Source of the DNA: Obscuribacter phosphatis_A
GTDB lineage: Bacteria > Cyanobacteriota > Vampirovibrionia > Obscuribacterales > Obscuribacteraceae
DNA length: 64,000 nt
Assembly: GCA_017303615.1 (NCBI GenBank)
Contig: JAFLCK010000016.1
Coordinates: 1 to 64,000 of the forward strand
Reading direction: 5' to 3'
Below, in pieces: positions 52,840-61,748 of the stretch. The notes beneath the pieces are model-generated. The model made no database searches, was not told where the DNA came from, and saw nothing but the letters and a program-made list of their open reading frames with translations. The first letter of the stretch is position 1; every line of letters begins with the position of its first letter. Made by a program: the position numbers and the translations under genes.

Positions 52840-54141
52840 ATGAAAAAATTGAAGTTTTTTACTGGTTCTTTGTTGACCATCCTATCGGCTCTCAGTTTCA
52901 GTGCCGTCGCTTATGCTGCCGAAAATCCCGACTGGCAAAAACTAGAAGAAGAAGCCGAGCAGAGCTTTCTTTCTGGCGAAAAAGTGAAGAGTGAGCGGCT
53001 TTTTCAAGAGGCGCTTGCTTTGACCCGAGGCACCTCGACGTCGAGTCAGTCTGGCCGCCCGGTCTCGAACCAGAGTGCCAATCAAGGTCCTAACGAACTG
53101 GCAGAGGCTGAGATTCTCAATCAGATGACCCATCTTTATTTGAGCGAGAAGCGCTACAGCGAAGCGCGGCAGGCTCTGGACAAAGCTCTCAAAATAAGAA
53201 GAGAGAAGTTGGGAGCGCAGTCTGAGAAAGTTGCAGAAAGCCTGGGCAATCTGGCTTTGATTGAACACCGCGATGGCAAGGATGCCTTGGCTGAAAAATA
53301 CTATAGAGAAGCAATTGCTATCAAAACTGCCGCCAAATCAAGCTCTTTAGCGGTGACTTTGACCAATCTGGCCAATTTGTACAGCGACAAAAAGCGCCTT
53401 GATGAGGCTAAGCCCCTCTATGAGCAAGCTCTCGCTCTCGATAAGAAAGAGTTTGGCGAAAATCATATCGAAGTGGCAAGAGACCTCTTTAATTTAGGCG
53501 GTATGTACTATCACCACAATTATTTCAAAGAGGCTCTCGCTTATTTTGAGCAGGCTTTATCTGCATATAAGAAGCTAGACAATGTCGGCGGTCAGGTGAA
53601 GTGCCATCATTACATTGGGCTTTGTTTATTCGCCGACAATCAGCATGAAAAGGCTGGGCAGTCTTATGCCGAAGCTCTCGGCTTGCAAGAGTCGCAGAAA
53701 GGCAAGAACCATCCTGATACTTTTGTGCACAAGCTCAATATGGCCAAATCTTTCGATTTTGCCGGCAAGTCTGATAGAGCGGAAGAAATTTATCGCCAGT
53801 CTCTGCAATCAGCCGGTGAAGTACAAAAAGAGGCGAAACTCAAATTTGTCGAGTGTTCTATTGAGTATGCGCATTTTTTGAGACGTCATAACCGCCCTAA
53901 TGAGGCAGAGAAAATACTGGAAGCGGCTCTCACCAGTTATGAAACCTTGAATAGCGAAGAGCGCCGTAAGCTCTACGAATTGCCTAGAGTTTACAGCGAC
54001 CTGCTTAGAGAACTTAAGAAAGACGAAGCGGCTCATGAGATGGCTCATCGTCATTTGCATGTTTATGGGCAGTCTCATAAGAAGACCGCACCTGCTGCCA
54101 ACAAAACAAGCACCTCCAAGTCTGATAGGAAGGTGCCTTAG
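52840..54141 (+). CDS. Secreted TPR protein
   Basis: A 433-aa protein with a signal peptide (FFTGSLLTILSALSFSAVAYAAE) and about seven TPRs of the kinesin-light-chain-like type, such as SEKRYSEARQALDKALKIRREKLGAQ, DKKRLDEAKPLYEQALALDKKEFGENH and NYFKEALAYFEQALSAYKKLD. It acts outside the cytoplasmic membrane, probably as a scaffold. The stop is followed after two bases by the ATG of the next gene, so both are likely one transcriptional unit. Confidence 0.85.
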   Translation: MKKLKFFTGSLLTILSALSFSAVAYAAENPDWQKLEEEAEQSFLSGEKVKSERLFQEALALTRGTSTSSQSGRPVSNQSANQGPNELAEAEILNQMTHLYLSEKRYSEARQALDKALKIRREKLGAQSEKVAESLGNLALIEHRDGKDALAEKYYREAIAIKTAAKSSSLAVTLTNLANLYSDKKRLDEAKPLYEQALALDKKEFGENHIEVARDLFNLGGMYYHHNYFKEALAYFEQALSAYKKLDNVGGQVKCHHYIGLCLFADNQHEKAGQSYAEALGLQESQKGKNHPDTFVHKLNMAKSFDFAGKSDRAEEIYRQSLQSAGEVQKEAKLKFVECSIEYAHFLRRHNRPNEAEKILEAALTSYETLNSEERRKLYELPRVYSDLLRELKKDEAAHEMAHRHLHVYGQSHKKTAPAANKTSTSKSDRKVP

Positions 54142-54143
54142 TT

Positions 54144-54836
54144 ATGCAATTACAAGCTGAAGTAAAGTATGACGGCTATGACGATCTGCCCAAGCAGCAG
54201 GAAGTAAAATATGCTGATTCAAATGCTTCTTATTTGAAGGCTGATGTTTCGACCGGAAAGCACTATTACGATCTCAATGCTGCTTCCAAGACCTATAGCG
54301 GTCCTTGGTTGTTTGGTAAGCAGAAAGTAGAAGTAAATTTGCGCGGTATGCGCGGTCAGTGGATTCAGTGGTGCCCGGTGCCGGCCGATGTCAAAGACGG
54401 CGTGCTTTTGCGGGGCAATGTCATTTACCAAAACGGTGATGGTAGCTATAGACTCAGCCCCGATGTTTATGAGGGTGTGATTGAGTCTGAACATGGCTTT
54501 GAAGGCGGACGCTATTTTGTCGGGCGCACCCAGCATACTTTTGTTTCCAACAATCTGCCAGGCGGCCAACTGCGGGTGGTGGCAAATCTGCGAATTCATT
54601 TAGATCAGCGACTTGCCTATAACCCGATGACCGGTGCCGGTAACAATAGTGGCGGCGGGCAAAATTATCAAAACAATCAGTACAATCAGAACAATAATTA
54701 CAATAAATATCAAGAGTCGAACAACACTCAGCCGGCAGCCAATAGTTATGATTCTTCTTCTCTTCAAAGTCCTGAAGGGGCAGAAGTTACCCCCTCTTTC
54801 TCGCAGAGTGCCTCTGAAAGTGATAGCGGATTTTAG
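54144..54836 (+). CDS. Hypothetical protein with Asn/Gln-rich tail
   Basis: A 230-aa protein. Residues 1-155 are a beta-rich globular region (GPWLFGKQKVEVNLRGMRGQWIQWCPVPAD; GGRYFVGRTQHTFV, in pieces); residues 165-205 are almost only Asn, Gln, Tyr and Gly (NNQYNQNNNYNKYQ), a prion-like composition, and the end is Ser-rich. No signal peptide is seen despite the secreted neighbours. No family is recognised. It overlaps the next gene by about 17 bp. Confidence 0.65.
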   Translation: MQLQAEVKYDGYDDLPKQQEVKYADSNASYLKADVSTGKHYYDLNAASKTYSGPWLFGKQKVEVNLRGMRGQWIQWCPVPADVKDGVLLRGNVIYQNGDGSYRLSPDVYEGVIESEHGFEGGRYFVGRTQHTFVSNNLPGGQLRVVANLRIHLDQRLAYNPMTGAGNNSGGGQNYQNNQYNQNNNYNKYQESNNTQPAANSYDSSSLQSPEGAEVTPSFSQSASESDSGF

Positions 54837-55740
54837 GTTGTTTTTTGATAGAAGCGCCAGGGGCTTACTGTTTGCCTTTGCTCTTTCTTTGGGCGGCGGT
54901 GCTTTACCGCCTGTCTATTGCGCCGAAGCTGAATTGACCGACCGTGCCAATATTGATCTAGCCCGTTCATATCAAATGGCTTTGACCGTCTATACCATGC
55001 ACCGCCAGCTCTATCAGCGCAGTTTGGCTCAGGCTGCTGCGGCAAGCGGCTCAAGCGGTTATTCTCTGGCTGATTCTTTGTTGCGTTTACAGGACGAGCC
55101 GCGCCCCGATTTGAAGATGCCGCCTATTCAGGTAGCCGACAACAGTCCCTTTATCGAGGCGGCGCAGCGCGATTTTGAAATTACCCGCATGCAGGTTTCG
55201 CTCAAGCAACTCTTGCCCGCACTTTTAGCCATACGTTTCAAAATTTCTCGATCTGAGTATGAAGCTACCTGGAAAGATTTGATGGATAGAGTTCTTAAGG
55301 TAGAGCAAGCTGTAATTGACCAAGACCACAGACTGTCGTCTTTGCATGCCAGCACCAATAGTAGTATCACCGATATGATTCATGCCGCCGAGAGAGACTG
55401 TGATCAAAAAGAGTATCTCTCTACTTACCGAACTTTTAAGGAGACTGGCGGCATCAGTAATCTGCTCTTTGCCCATGCCGATAAGCATGCTAAGCTCACC
55501 CTCGACTTGAAGAATACTTTGCTGGCTAATCCGCCCGACGGCATGGACTCTAGAACAGCCTTGATCTCTGTAATATCGCCTGGTCTTCTGCCTGCCATCA
55601 ATAGACCGACTGCCGCTAGCCCCAATCTGGCTGGTCCACCTGATGACCCTTCGTTTAGCGAAAAGTCTTTACCCGAGCAAGAAAAACAACTTGATCGCGA
55701 ATATCAAATGGTCAATAGTCTATTTTTGAGGCTTAAGTAA
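54820..55740 (+). CDS. Exported hypothetical helical protein
   Basis: A 306-aa protein assuming GTG 54820, the start that opens directly into a signal peptide (GLLFAFALSLGGGALPPVYCAEA); TTG 54838 is an alternative, and the open frame reaches further upstream inside the previous gene. The mature protein is helical (FEITRMQVSLKQLLPALLAIRFKISRSEYEATWKDL, in pieces) with a Pro-rich loop, and no recognised family. It overlaps the convergent potassium channel gene by 21 bp. Confidence 0.6.
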   Translation: MIADFRLFFDRSARGLLFAFALSLGGGALPPVYCAEAELTDRANIDLARSYQMALTVYTMHRQLYQRSLAQAAAASGSSGYSLADSLLRLQDEPRPDLKMPPIQVADNSPFIEAAQRDFEITRMQVSLKQLLPALLAIRFKISRSEYEATWKDLMDRVLKVEQAVIDQDHRLSSLHASTNSSITDMIHAAERDCDQKEYLSTYRTFKETGGISNLLFAHADKHAKLTLDLKNTLLANPPDGMDSRTALISVISPGLLPAINRPTAASPNLAGPPDDPSFSEKSLPEQEKQLDREYQMVNSLFLRLK

Positions 55741-56832
55741 GCCGTCGAAAGTGACTGTATTGCCTGGGCTGGCTGCGGCATAGCGCAGTTGTCTCGATTC
55801 TAAGACATCAGCATAGTTGAAAACCGGCATTTCGATGAGAAAGAAGCGAGAGAGGGCTGCCACTCCGGCAAAGTAGCGCTGTCTATAGCCGGCAAAGCGC
55901 AAAGCTGCCGCCTGAGCATTAGTGGCTCCGAGATTTTCAAATATCGGCACAAAAGTTTCGGGTGCTTGAATGAGGTCGTCTGCCGCTCTCGACAAAGAAA
56001 GATACTGGCAAAAGACATCTACGGCTCTGACGCCGTTTTCGTAAATAGAAGCAAAGACTGATGCGCATTCAGATTTTTGCATGGCCATGGCGCAGGCGGC
56101 GGCATCTAGAACCACGAGCAGCTGTATGAGCCAAGATGCCCTCGAACTGCGGGAGCGGAAGTAGAGCAAGATTGGATAGGCTGAATGGCTTTGATATATG
56201 TCGGTAAGCCAGTGTTCGCAGAGTTCAAGGGTGCTCATGGCGTTTTCGTCGCGCAAGAGGCGCATATAGAGCACGCAGCCGTTTTTGCTGTGACCATGCC
56301 TGGAAGAAATAATCTGGGCTGAGACTTCGCGATTGTGAAAGTGCGACTGCACGGCAAACATAAAGGCAACAGTGATGGCCAGCAAAACCAGACCCGAGAG
56401 AGCCGCCGCAATTACAGTGACGCGCGAAACCGGCGAACAGGCGATGACATCGCCATAACCTACGGTCAAAACCGAAGTGGCTGCAAAATAGAGAGCTTCG
56501 CCAAAGTTATTGAGCGGCGGTTTAACACTGCTTCTTTCCGCCCAGAGAATCATGGCATAGCCTGAAGTAAGCAAAGCCAACCAAAAGGTTAGCATTGAAA
56601 CAATGGCTGCCGGGGCAAAAAGACTGAGATCTTGTTCGGTATGTCTGCTGCGTCTGATGAGATGGCCGCGCAAGGGCTGCCAGAGCAGTTTAGAAATGAA
56701 GAGCGGTGACAGTCTCGAACCTTGCGGACGGTAGTGCGGCACGATTATTGACTGAAAGACGTCGGACAAGACCAAGGCGATAATCACCAGCCCCACTGAT
56801 AATGAAATAAGGTCTGTTTCGCTGAAACTCAC
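55720..56832 (-). CDS. Two-TM potassium channel protein
   Basis: A 370-aa protein. There is an N-terminal hydrophobic segment (LISLSVGLVIIALVLSDVF), then TM1 (IVSMLTFWLALLTSGYAMIL), a pore helix with the K+ selectivity filter TSVLTVGYGDVIA, and TM2 (VTVIAAALSGLVLLAITVAFMFAVQ). The ~190-residue C-terminal cytoplasmic part is helical and is neither an RCK/TrkA-N nor a cyclic-nucleotide domain, so its gating ligand is unknown. Function: potassium conductance across the cytoplasmic membrane. Confidence 0.92.
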   Translation of the reverse strand: MSFSETDLISLSVGLVIIALVLSDVFQSIIVPHYRPQGSRLSPLFISKLLWQPLRGHLIRRSRHTEQDLSLFAPAAIVSMLTFWLALLTSGYAMILWAERSSVKPPLNNFGEALYFAATSVLTVGYGDVIACSPVSRVTVIAAALSGLVLLAITVAFMFAVQSHFHNREVSAQIISSRHGHSKNGCVLYMRLLRDENAMSTLELCEHWLTDIYQSHSAYPILLYFRSRSSRASWLIQLLVVLDAAACAMAMQKSECASVFASIYENGVRAVDVFCQYLSLSRAADDLIQAPETFVPIFENLGATNAQAAALRFAGYRQRYFAGVAALSRFFLIEMPVFNYADVLESRQLRYAAASPGNTVTFDGLLKPQK

Positions 56833-56974
56833 TCTGTCTTCCTCGAACCTCGATTTATGTTACCAAGAGATCAGTCTTTAGGCATTACCGCCATTAAAGA
56901 ATCAAAGCTCTTGGTAAATAATCGAAAAGACTAGAGCCAATTAAGCTGGTTTAAAGGCTAATTGCGCCTGGCTT

Positions 56975-57014
56975 TGCCACAATCTGATTTAGCTGTGGCA
57001 GTACTAGCTATAAT
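56975..57014 (+). promoter_or_regulatory. Operator-like inverted repeat with -10 box
   Basis: TGCCACA (56975-56981) and TGTGGCA (56994-57000) form a perfect 7-bp inverted repeat with a 12-nt spacer, followed by TATAAT at 57009-57014. The layout suits a regulated promoter for the small gene at 57027, though no good -35 is seen. Confidence 0.45.
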
Positions 57015-57026
57015 GAGCGCGTTTTT

Positions 57027-57278
57027 ATGAAAGATGCATACATGGTTTTCGTTCTAATAGTGGTGGTGATGACGCCCTTTTTGCCACTGCTTTGGAAAAA
57101 TAAGTGCCCAGCCTGCAACAAACGCAAGTTGGTGGGTGTGGAGCGGACCCCTGCACCTGAAGACGAAGGTCGTTATCTCACCTATTTTGCCTGTCAAAAT
57201 TGTCAGACTGAGTTTACCCGTGAAAAGAGCGGACCACTCTTCAGGAGTGATGCCAACTCCCCCTCCCAGTCACTCTGA
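57027..57278 (+). CDS. Small membrane zinc-ribbon protein
   Basis: An 83-aa protein: one transmembrane segment (MVFVLIVVVMTPFLPLLW) followed by a zinc ribbon of two CxxC pairs (CPACNKRK and CQNCQTEF). The polar Ser-rich end overlaps the end of the convergent kinase gene by 38 bp. Both CxxC knuckles are intact, supporting a real protein. The role is unknown; similar small membrane zinc ribbons can be assembly factors or redox-sensitive adaptors. Confidence 0.65.
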   Translation: MKDAYMVFVLIVVVMTPFLPLLWKNKCPACNKRKLVGVERTPAPEDEGRYLTYFACQNCQTEFTREKSGPLFRSDANSPSQSL

Positions 57279-59304
57279 GGCTTGCTCCGGCGGCATTTTT
57301 GAGGCCGGCGAATTCGTCTTCAACATGATCTGGACTTTCTGGATTAATCAGCTTGATTGTGGTTATGGTTTTAGAACTTGCCAGAGTTCTCACCACTTGG
57401 TCGTCTAATTTGAAACCACTGATACGTAGTTCGGTCACCGCCGACTGCTTGGCAAAGCCTTTAGCGTCTTCGATATTCCAGGTATGCAGACCGACTGAAA
57501 GCCGTTTGATAGATTTGTTGCCGGCTAGCTTTTGTAATGCTTTTGAAGAGACTGCACAGTCGTCCAGGTCTAGCCTGGAAAGGCTGGAATTATCTTTGAG
57601 CACCTCAACTATCGGGTCGGCATTAAGTGGAATCGGATTGGCTTCGGTTGATTTTGCATCCATCAAACCCTTGATGCAGATATTGCTGGCAGTCTTTAAG
57701 TTTGGCACGGCCGCCACATCTTCCACTTTCACATTCATGTCTTCCAGTGCCAGTCCTTGCAGATGCTCTAGCCCTTTGACTTCGCGCAGGGCAGAGCTTG
57801 AGGTCTTAAGCCCTGAAAGAGTCAAGGCGATGAATTTACTAGTTGCTCCAAATTTTTGACATATAAACGCTAGCTGCGACTTGTCTTTTATATTGAAGAC
57901 TTTGATGCTGTCTATATCGCCGTCCCTAAAATACTTTAGGAAATTCGGATCTGTCTTACAAGCGTCAAATCTCACTGATATTGGTCTATCAAGTTCGACT
58001 ATTCCACTGCTGTCAGGCATAGCGTGTTTGCCCTTGCTGTCGCCGAATTCCACCTGGCGAAAACCCGGCGCCAGGCTTATTCTGATTTTGCTGCCGCCGA
58101 GATCTGTTGTTTGCACCGGCTCCCTTTGCGAGCTGTCCACTTTCTGCTTTTCGGTCAGGTTGCGGTCATAATTATAGCCATCATTGATTGCGGCAATAGA
58201 TGCTGACTTGGCGGTGAAATCATTGAGATAGTCTTTCTTGGTTGGAGCAAGCAAAGTCAAGGCTTCCAGGCCCACAGTGAGCAAAAGAGCCAAGATAACA
58301 AAGGACCACAATAGAACACCTTTTTTCTTACCGGCAGAAACTTGCTCATACTCGACAAGCTCATCATCATCATCATCTTCTTGTAGGGAGCTTTCTGCAT
58401 CGCCGTCATATTCGTAGCCGCGACCGACTGGTTTCCCATCTAAAATGCGCTCTAGGTCGTGCTTGAAGCTGTCTATCGAGGGATAGCGCTCTCTGGTATT
58501 TTTGGCAAGGCTGCGACCTATGCAATAGTCTAGTTCTTCTGGAAAGGCCAGCTTGCACTTATCGCTCAGTTTGGGAATGGGCGCACCTAAATGCATTTGA
58601 AAGGTCTGTACGGCTGTTTCTCCGGCAAAAGGCACTCTGCCGGTCAAGCATTGAAAAAGCGTGCAACCAAGGGCATAAATGTCGCATGATTGACTGACTT
58701 CGCCGCGGCATTGCTCAGGACTCATATAATAGGGAGAGCCGAAAACTGTGCCCTTTTCAGTCATTTGTTGTTTGACCAGCTTTTCGTTGCGACTATCTAA
58801 AAGGCGCTCTGCCTCTACCGATTTTGCTAGTCCGAAATCTACCAGTTTCACCACGGCATCATTTGATATGACGATATTAGCCGGCTTTATATCTCTATGG
58901 ACGATGCCTTTGCGATGCGCTTTGGCAAGAGCGTCGGCTACGGCGATGGTTATCTTTAGGCTGTCTTGCCAGACAATTGGTCCGCTACCTGCAATTACTT
59001 CATCTAAGGAAGAACCGTTCAAAAGTTCCATAACATAGTAAGGGTTACCGTTTTTGTCTAAACCCATGTTAAAGACTTGGACGATATTTGGATGATTGAG
59101 AGCCGCTAAGATTCTCGCTTCTCTCTGAAAGCGCAGCCAGGTTTCTTCATTGATTAAACTGGCTTTGATTACCTTGAGGGCATAAACTTGGCCGATGAAG
59201 CGATGCTTGGCTCGATAGACCTGACCCATGCCGCCCTCACCGAGAAAGCTCTCGATGATATAGTCTTTGTCGATGGTATCGCCGGCGGTGTAAAGTTGGC
59301 TCAC
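57241..59304 (-). CDS. PknB-type Ser/Thr kinase with LRR-like sensor region
   Basis: A 687-aa protein. The kinase domain (10-280) has LGEGGMGQVYRA, the ATP Lys in YALKVIK, HRDIKPANIVI and VDFGLAK, and the activation segment GTVFGSPYYMSPEQ. A juxtamembrane acidic run (EDDDDDE) and basic KKK precede one transmembrane segment (GVLLWSFVILALLLTVGLEAL). The ~300-residue extracytoplasmic part has leucine-rich-repeat-like units (SSLSRLDLDDCAVSSKALQKLAGNKSIKRLSVG in pieces) instead of PASTA. All catalytic residues are present. PP2C at 48247 is a plausible opposing phosphatase. Confidence 0.92.
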   Translation of the reverse strand: MSQLYTAGDTIDKDYIIESFLGEGGMGQVYRAKHRFIGQVYALKVIKASLINEETWLRFQREARILAALNHPNIVQVFNMGLDKNGNPYYVMELLNGSSLDEVIAGSGPIVWQDSLKITIAVADALAKAHRKGIVHRDIKPANIVISNDAVVKLVDFGLAKSVEAERLLDSRNEKLVKQQMTEKGTVFGSPYYMSPEQCRGEVSQSCDIYALGCTLFQCLTGRVPFAGETAVQTFQMHLGAPIPKLSDKCKLAFPEELDYCIGRSLAKNTRERYPSIDSFKHDLERILDGKPVGRGYEYDGDAESSLQEDDDDDELVEYEQVSAGKKKGVLLWSFVILALLLTVGLEALTLLAPTKKDYLNDFTAKSASIAAINDGYNYDRNLTEKQKVDSSQREPVQTTDLGGSKIRISLAPGFRQVEFGDSKGKHAMPDSSGIVELDRPISVRFDACKTDPNFLKYFRDGDIDSIKVFNIKDKSQLAFICQKFGATSKFIALTLSGLKTSSSALREVKGLEHLQGLALEDMNVKVEDVAAVPNLKTASNICIKGLMDAKSTEANPIPLNADPIVEVLKDNSSLSRLDLDDCAVSSKALQKLAGNKSIKRLSVGLHTWNIEDAKGFAKQSAVTELRISGFKLDDQVVRTLASSKTITTIKLINPESPDHVEDEFAGLKNAAGASLRVTGRGSWHHS

Positions 59305-59353
59305 TTAGTCATTTGACTTAAAGATTCGGGTTGACTTAAATTTTCGGTTTGCC

Positions 59354-59986
59354 CTAAAGATTCAATTTGTGCTCTGCGATCACTTGCTCTAGATATTGAG
59401 CCGATTTTTGATCTAATTTCAGATCGTTGGACTTAAGAGTCTTGATCAAATCTTCTGCCTTATCTTTTTTACCACTGCTCAAATAAATTCTCACCAGAGC
59501 CAGACGCGCTCTTTCGCCCAAAACACAGCTATCTAGGCTGGCTGCCTTTTCATAAAATTTGTGAGCATTTGATTTGCCCATTTTTTCAGCACATTGACCT
59601 CTCAGATAGGCTAGTTGTGCCAGCAAAATAGGGGCGAATTGACCCTTGTCGGCGCGGGCATCGATATAGCTTTCGGCCCGCTTCAGCACTCTGGCGGCTG
59701 CGTGAGGCTGGTTCCTCTTCAATCGCTTGTGGCAATAGCCTAAGGTGTCGAGCAGCCAGGCTTGGTCATCAGAAAAGTGGCTGACAGCCAAAAGTTTTGC
59801 TTGGTTGCCCGAGCCCACGCTTCCGTGCAAATAGAGCCAGACTCCTTGGCAGTAAAGCTCCTTCCTGAACTTAAGTTCTCTCACAGTCTCTTTCGGCATC
59901 GCCGACCTAAATAGAATGAAAGAGCTGATCAGAGCTAGAAAAGCGGCAGACAGCCGTGGTTTGTACCACTCTACATTGGCGTGCAT
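59354..59986 (-). CDS. Membrane-anchored hypothetical, helical-repeat protein
   Basis: A 210-aa protein with an N-terminal anchor (LSAAFLALISSFILFRSAM) and a TPR/SEL1-like helical body: LLAVSHFSDDQAWLLDTLGYCHKRLKR, LAYLRGQCAEKMGKSNAHKFYEKAASLD and LALVRIYLSSGKKDKAEDLIKTLK. It is 49 bp downstream of the PknB-type kinase on the same strand, so it may be co-transcribed with and serve that kinase. There is no recognised family beyond the repeat fold. Confidence 0.65.
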   Translation of the reverse strand: MHANVEWYKPRLSAAFLALISSFILFRSAMPKETVRELKFRKELYCQGVWLYLHGSVGSGNQAKLLAVSHFSDDQAWLLDTLGYCHKRLKRNQPHAAARVLKRAESYIDARADKGQFAPILLAQLAYLRGQCAEKMGKSNAHKFYEKAASLDSCVLGERARLALVRIYLSSGKKDKAEDLIKTLKSNDLKLDQKSAQYLEQVIAEHKLNL

Positions 59987-60092
59987 AGTCTAGCCCTCAT
60001 CTTACTTATATCGTTCAAGGTAGCATTGTTTCCCCCTGCTTGAAAGAAGCTAGGCAACACTTTTGCTAAGAATAGGTTGCCTGCTCTTTAAA

Positions 60093-60890
60093 TTAGTTTC
60101 GCATCTCGATGAGATTGCCCGATTGGTACGATCTCAATCCAAAGTTGAAAATGCCTATGCCGGCTGCCAATATAGCCAGAGCGCCCAAGAAGGATAGCCC
60201 GATAAGATCGGCTCTCAACTCTTTCATGCCCAAAGCCTCAACCGGCAGACCCGAGACCAGACCGGCGGGAATGAGTGTAAAGAGAATGAGCTTGACCAAA
60301 CCTTCGAAAAGGCAGCTCGGATAGGTGGAGAAAGTGATCATGGCGAAGAACCATTGCTCTGATATAGCTTCAGCCTGGGCAAAGTAAAAGCCGAGACTGC
60401 CTCGCATCAAGTTGAAGCCGATAAAGACCAGAGCAATGTTTATTGTCAGGACAATAAAGGCAAGCAGGTGTGCGGTATCGGGCCTTACCAAGGCCAGATA
60501 GACTATATAACCAAAGCAGAGATCACCGAGGGCGGTCGGGCTCATCTTGGCCAAGGCCAGGTGCGCGACGGCATTTCTGGGATAGGTGAGCCAGACATCC
60601 AACTCTCCTCTGGCAATCAGCAGTGCCAGATTGTGCAAGTTGTAGAAGCATGCTGTCGACAGACCGAAACCTGCCGAGGTGAGGCTCCACAAGGTGAGAA
60701 TGTCTTGCCTGCCCCAGCCTTTGATGATTGGAAATCTTTCGAAGAAGATTAGCCAGAAGGCTAGCCAGGTGCAGTTATTCAAGACCATGGCCAGAAACTG
60801 CCAGGCAAAGGCCGCCTTGTATTGGCTGTGAATACCGACATTGAGCTTGAAATAGGCTAAAGCCAGTTTCAAATAACTGAATAGTTTCAT
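60093..60890 (-). CDS. ABC-2 type permease (second subunit)
   Basis: A 265-aa protein from ATG 60890, chosen for the perfect GGAGG upstream and one base of separation from the previous stop (TGAGATG). Six hydrophobic segments; INIALVFIGFNLMRGSLGFYFAQAEA and the conserved amphipathic TYPSCLFEGLVKLILFTLIPAGL (in pieces) resemble the DUF990 permeases found in pairs beside one ATPase. With 60892-61704 it would form a heterodimeric membrane domain of an exporter of unknown substrate. Confidence 0.85.
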   Translation of the reverse strand: MKLFSYLKLALAYFKLNVGIHSQYKAAFAWQFLAMVLNNCTWLAFWLIFFERFPIIKGWGRQDILTLWSLTSAGFGLSTACFYNLHNLALLIARGELDVWLTYPRNAVAHLALAKMSPTALGDLCFGYIVYLALVRPDTAHLLAFIVLTINIALVFIGFNLMRGSLGFYFAQAEAISEQWFFAMITFSTYPSCLFEGLVKLILFTLIPAGLVSGLPVEALGMKELRADLIGLSFLGALAILAAGIGIFNFGLRSYQSGNLIEMRN

Positions 60891-60891
60891 C

Positions 60892-61704
60892 TCAACCTCC
60901 ATTGGTCGAAATCTTACTGAGGGCATGTCTATAGACAAGAGCCACTAGAGTGGTGAGAACAAGAGCCGACAAGGTTTGTCCGCCCAGCACTTTGAGATAT
61001 TCCTGCCAGTCTGGTCTGGCAAAGAGCTTGACCGGTTCGTACATCATGTAAGGAAAGGGCAGAAACTTGACCAAGCTTCTCAGCCAATCCGGAAAGAGTT
61101 CGATCGGTATGAGCATGCCGCCCAAGATCATCGTCAGCCTTGTGTAAATCAAGGTAAGACCGGAAGTATCTTGAAAGTAGATAGCCGTAAGCCCGATAAG
61201 AATGTGTGCCAGCCCATCTAGAATGAAAGCAGCCAGGATGGCTGTGCCAGTCATGATGGCGCCCTCTGCGCTCAGCTTGACCGGACCAACCAAAAGCAGA
61301 GCCAGGCTGAAGCTGATTAGCAGATTGAAGAGAAAGCGTGTGCTTCGCTCACCTAAGTTGCTCATCAAGCAATAAAGCGGATAAGCCATTGGTCTGAGCA
61401 GTAAGACCGAAAGATTGCCGGAGCGCACGTCTTGATCGATTTGTTGGGATAGACGCGGCGCCGACATCCACATTGCTTCGGTGATACTCAAGTACCAGAT
61501 CATATCGGGCAGGCTAAGACCAGCTAGTTTGTCGCTGCCACTTTGTTCGTAGGTGGTTTGCCAGAGCCTCAAGAAGATATAGAGTATGACGGCAAGAAAG
61601 CCGGCTCTACCCAATACTTCCAAGGGATAGGCTAAATTAGCCCGGGCTGCCACCCAGGCAACGGCCAGGGTCTGACGCCTGAGGCATCCTAGATTACTGT
61701 CCAT
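60892..61704 (-). CDS. ABC-2 type permease (first subunit)
   Basis: A 270-aa protein from ATG 61704, preceded by AAGGA; a TTG at 61740 would extend it almost to the ATPase gene. Six hydrophobic segments. LRPMAYPLYCLMSNLGERSTRF and IYFQDTSGLTLIYTRLTMILGGMLIPIELFPDWL (in pieces) fit DUF990/ABC-2 permeases. It lies between the ATPase gene and the second permease gene in one leftward operon. The two permeases differ in sequence, so a heterodimer is expected. Confidence 0.85.
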   Translation of the reverse strand: MDSNLGCLRRQTLAVAWVAARANLAYPLEVLGRAGFLAVILYIFLRLWQTTYEQSGSDKLAGLSLPDMIWYLSITEAMWMSAPRLSQQIDQDVRSGNLSVLLLRPMAYPLYCLMSNLGERSTRFLFNLLISFSLALLLVGPVKLSAEGAIMTGTAILAAFILDGLAHILIGLTAIYFQDTSGLTLIYTRLTMILGGMLIPIELFPDWLRSLVKFLPFPYMMYEPVKLFARPDWQEYLKVLGGQTLSALVLTTLVALVYRHALSKISTNGG

Positions 61705-61748
61705 AATTGTCAGGTCCTTATGATTTCTCGAAATATCCAAAAGGCTCT

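Noticed and set aside
54634..54819. Upstream extension of the exported helical protein
   Set aside because: It would overlap the previous gene by 200 bp in another frame and hide the signal peptide; the region is the Asn/Gln-coding repeat read out of frame.
58362..58377. CAT trinucleotide run in the PknB-type gene considered as a microsatellite of interest
   Set aside because: It encodes a short Asp run in an acidic juxtamembrane linker, ordinary for such proteins.
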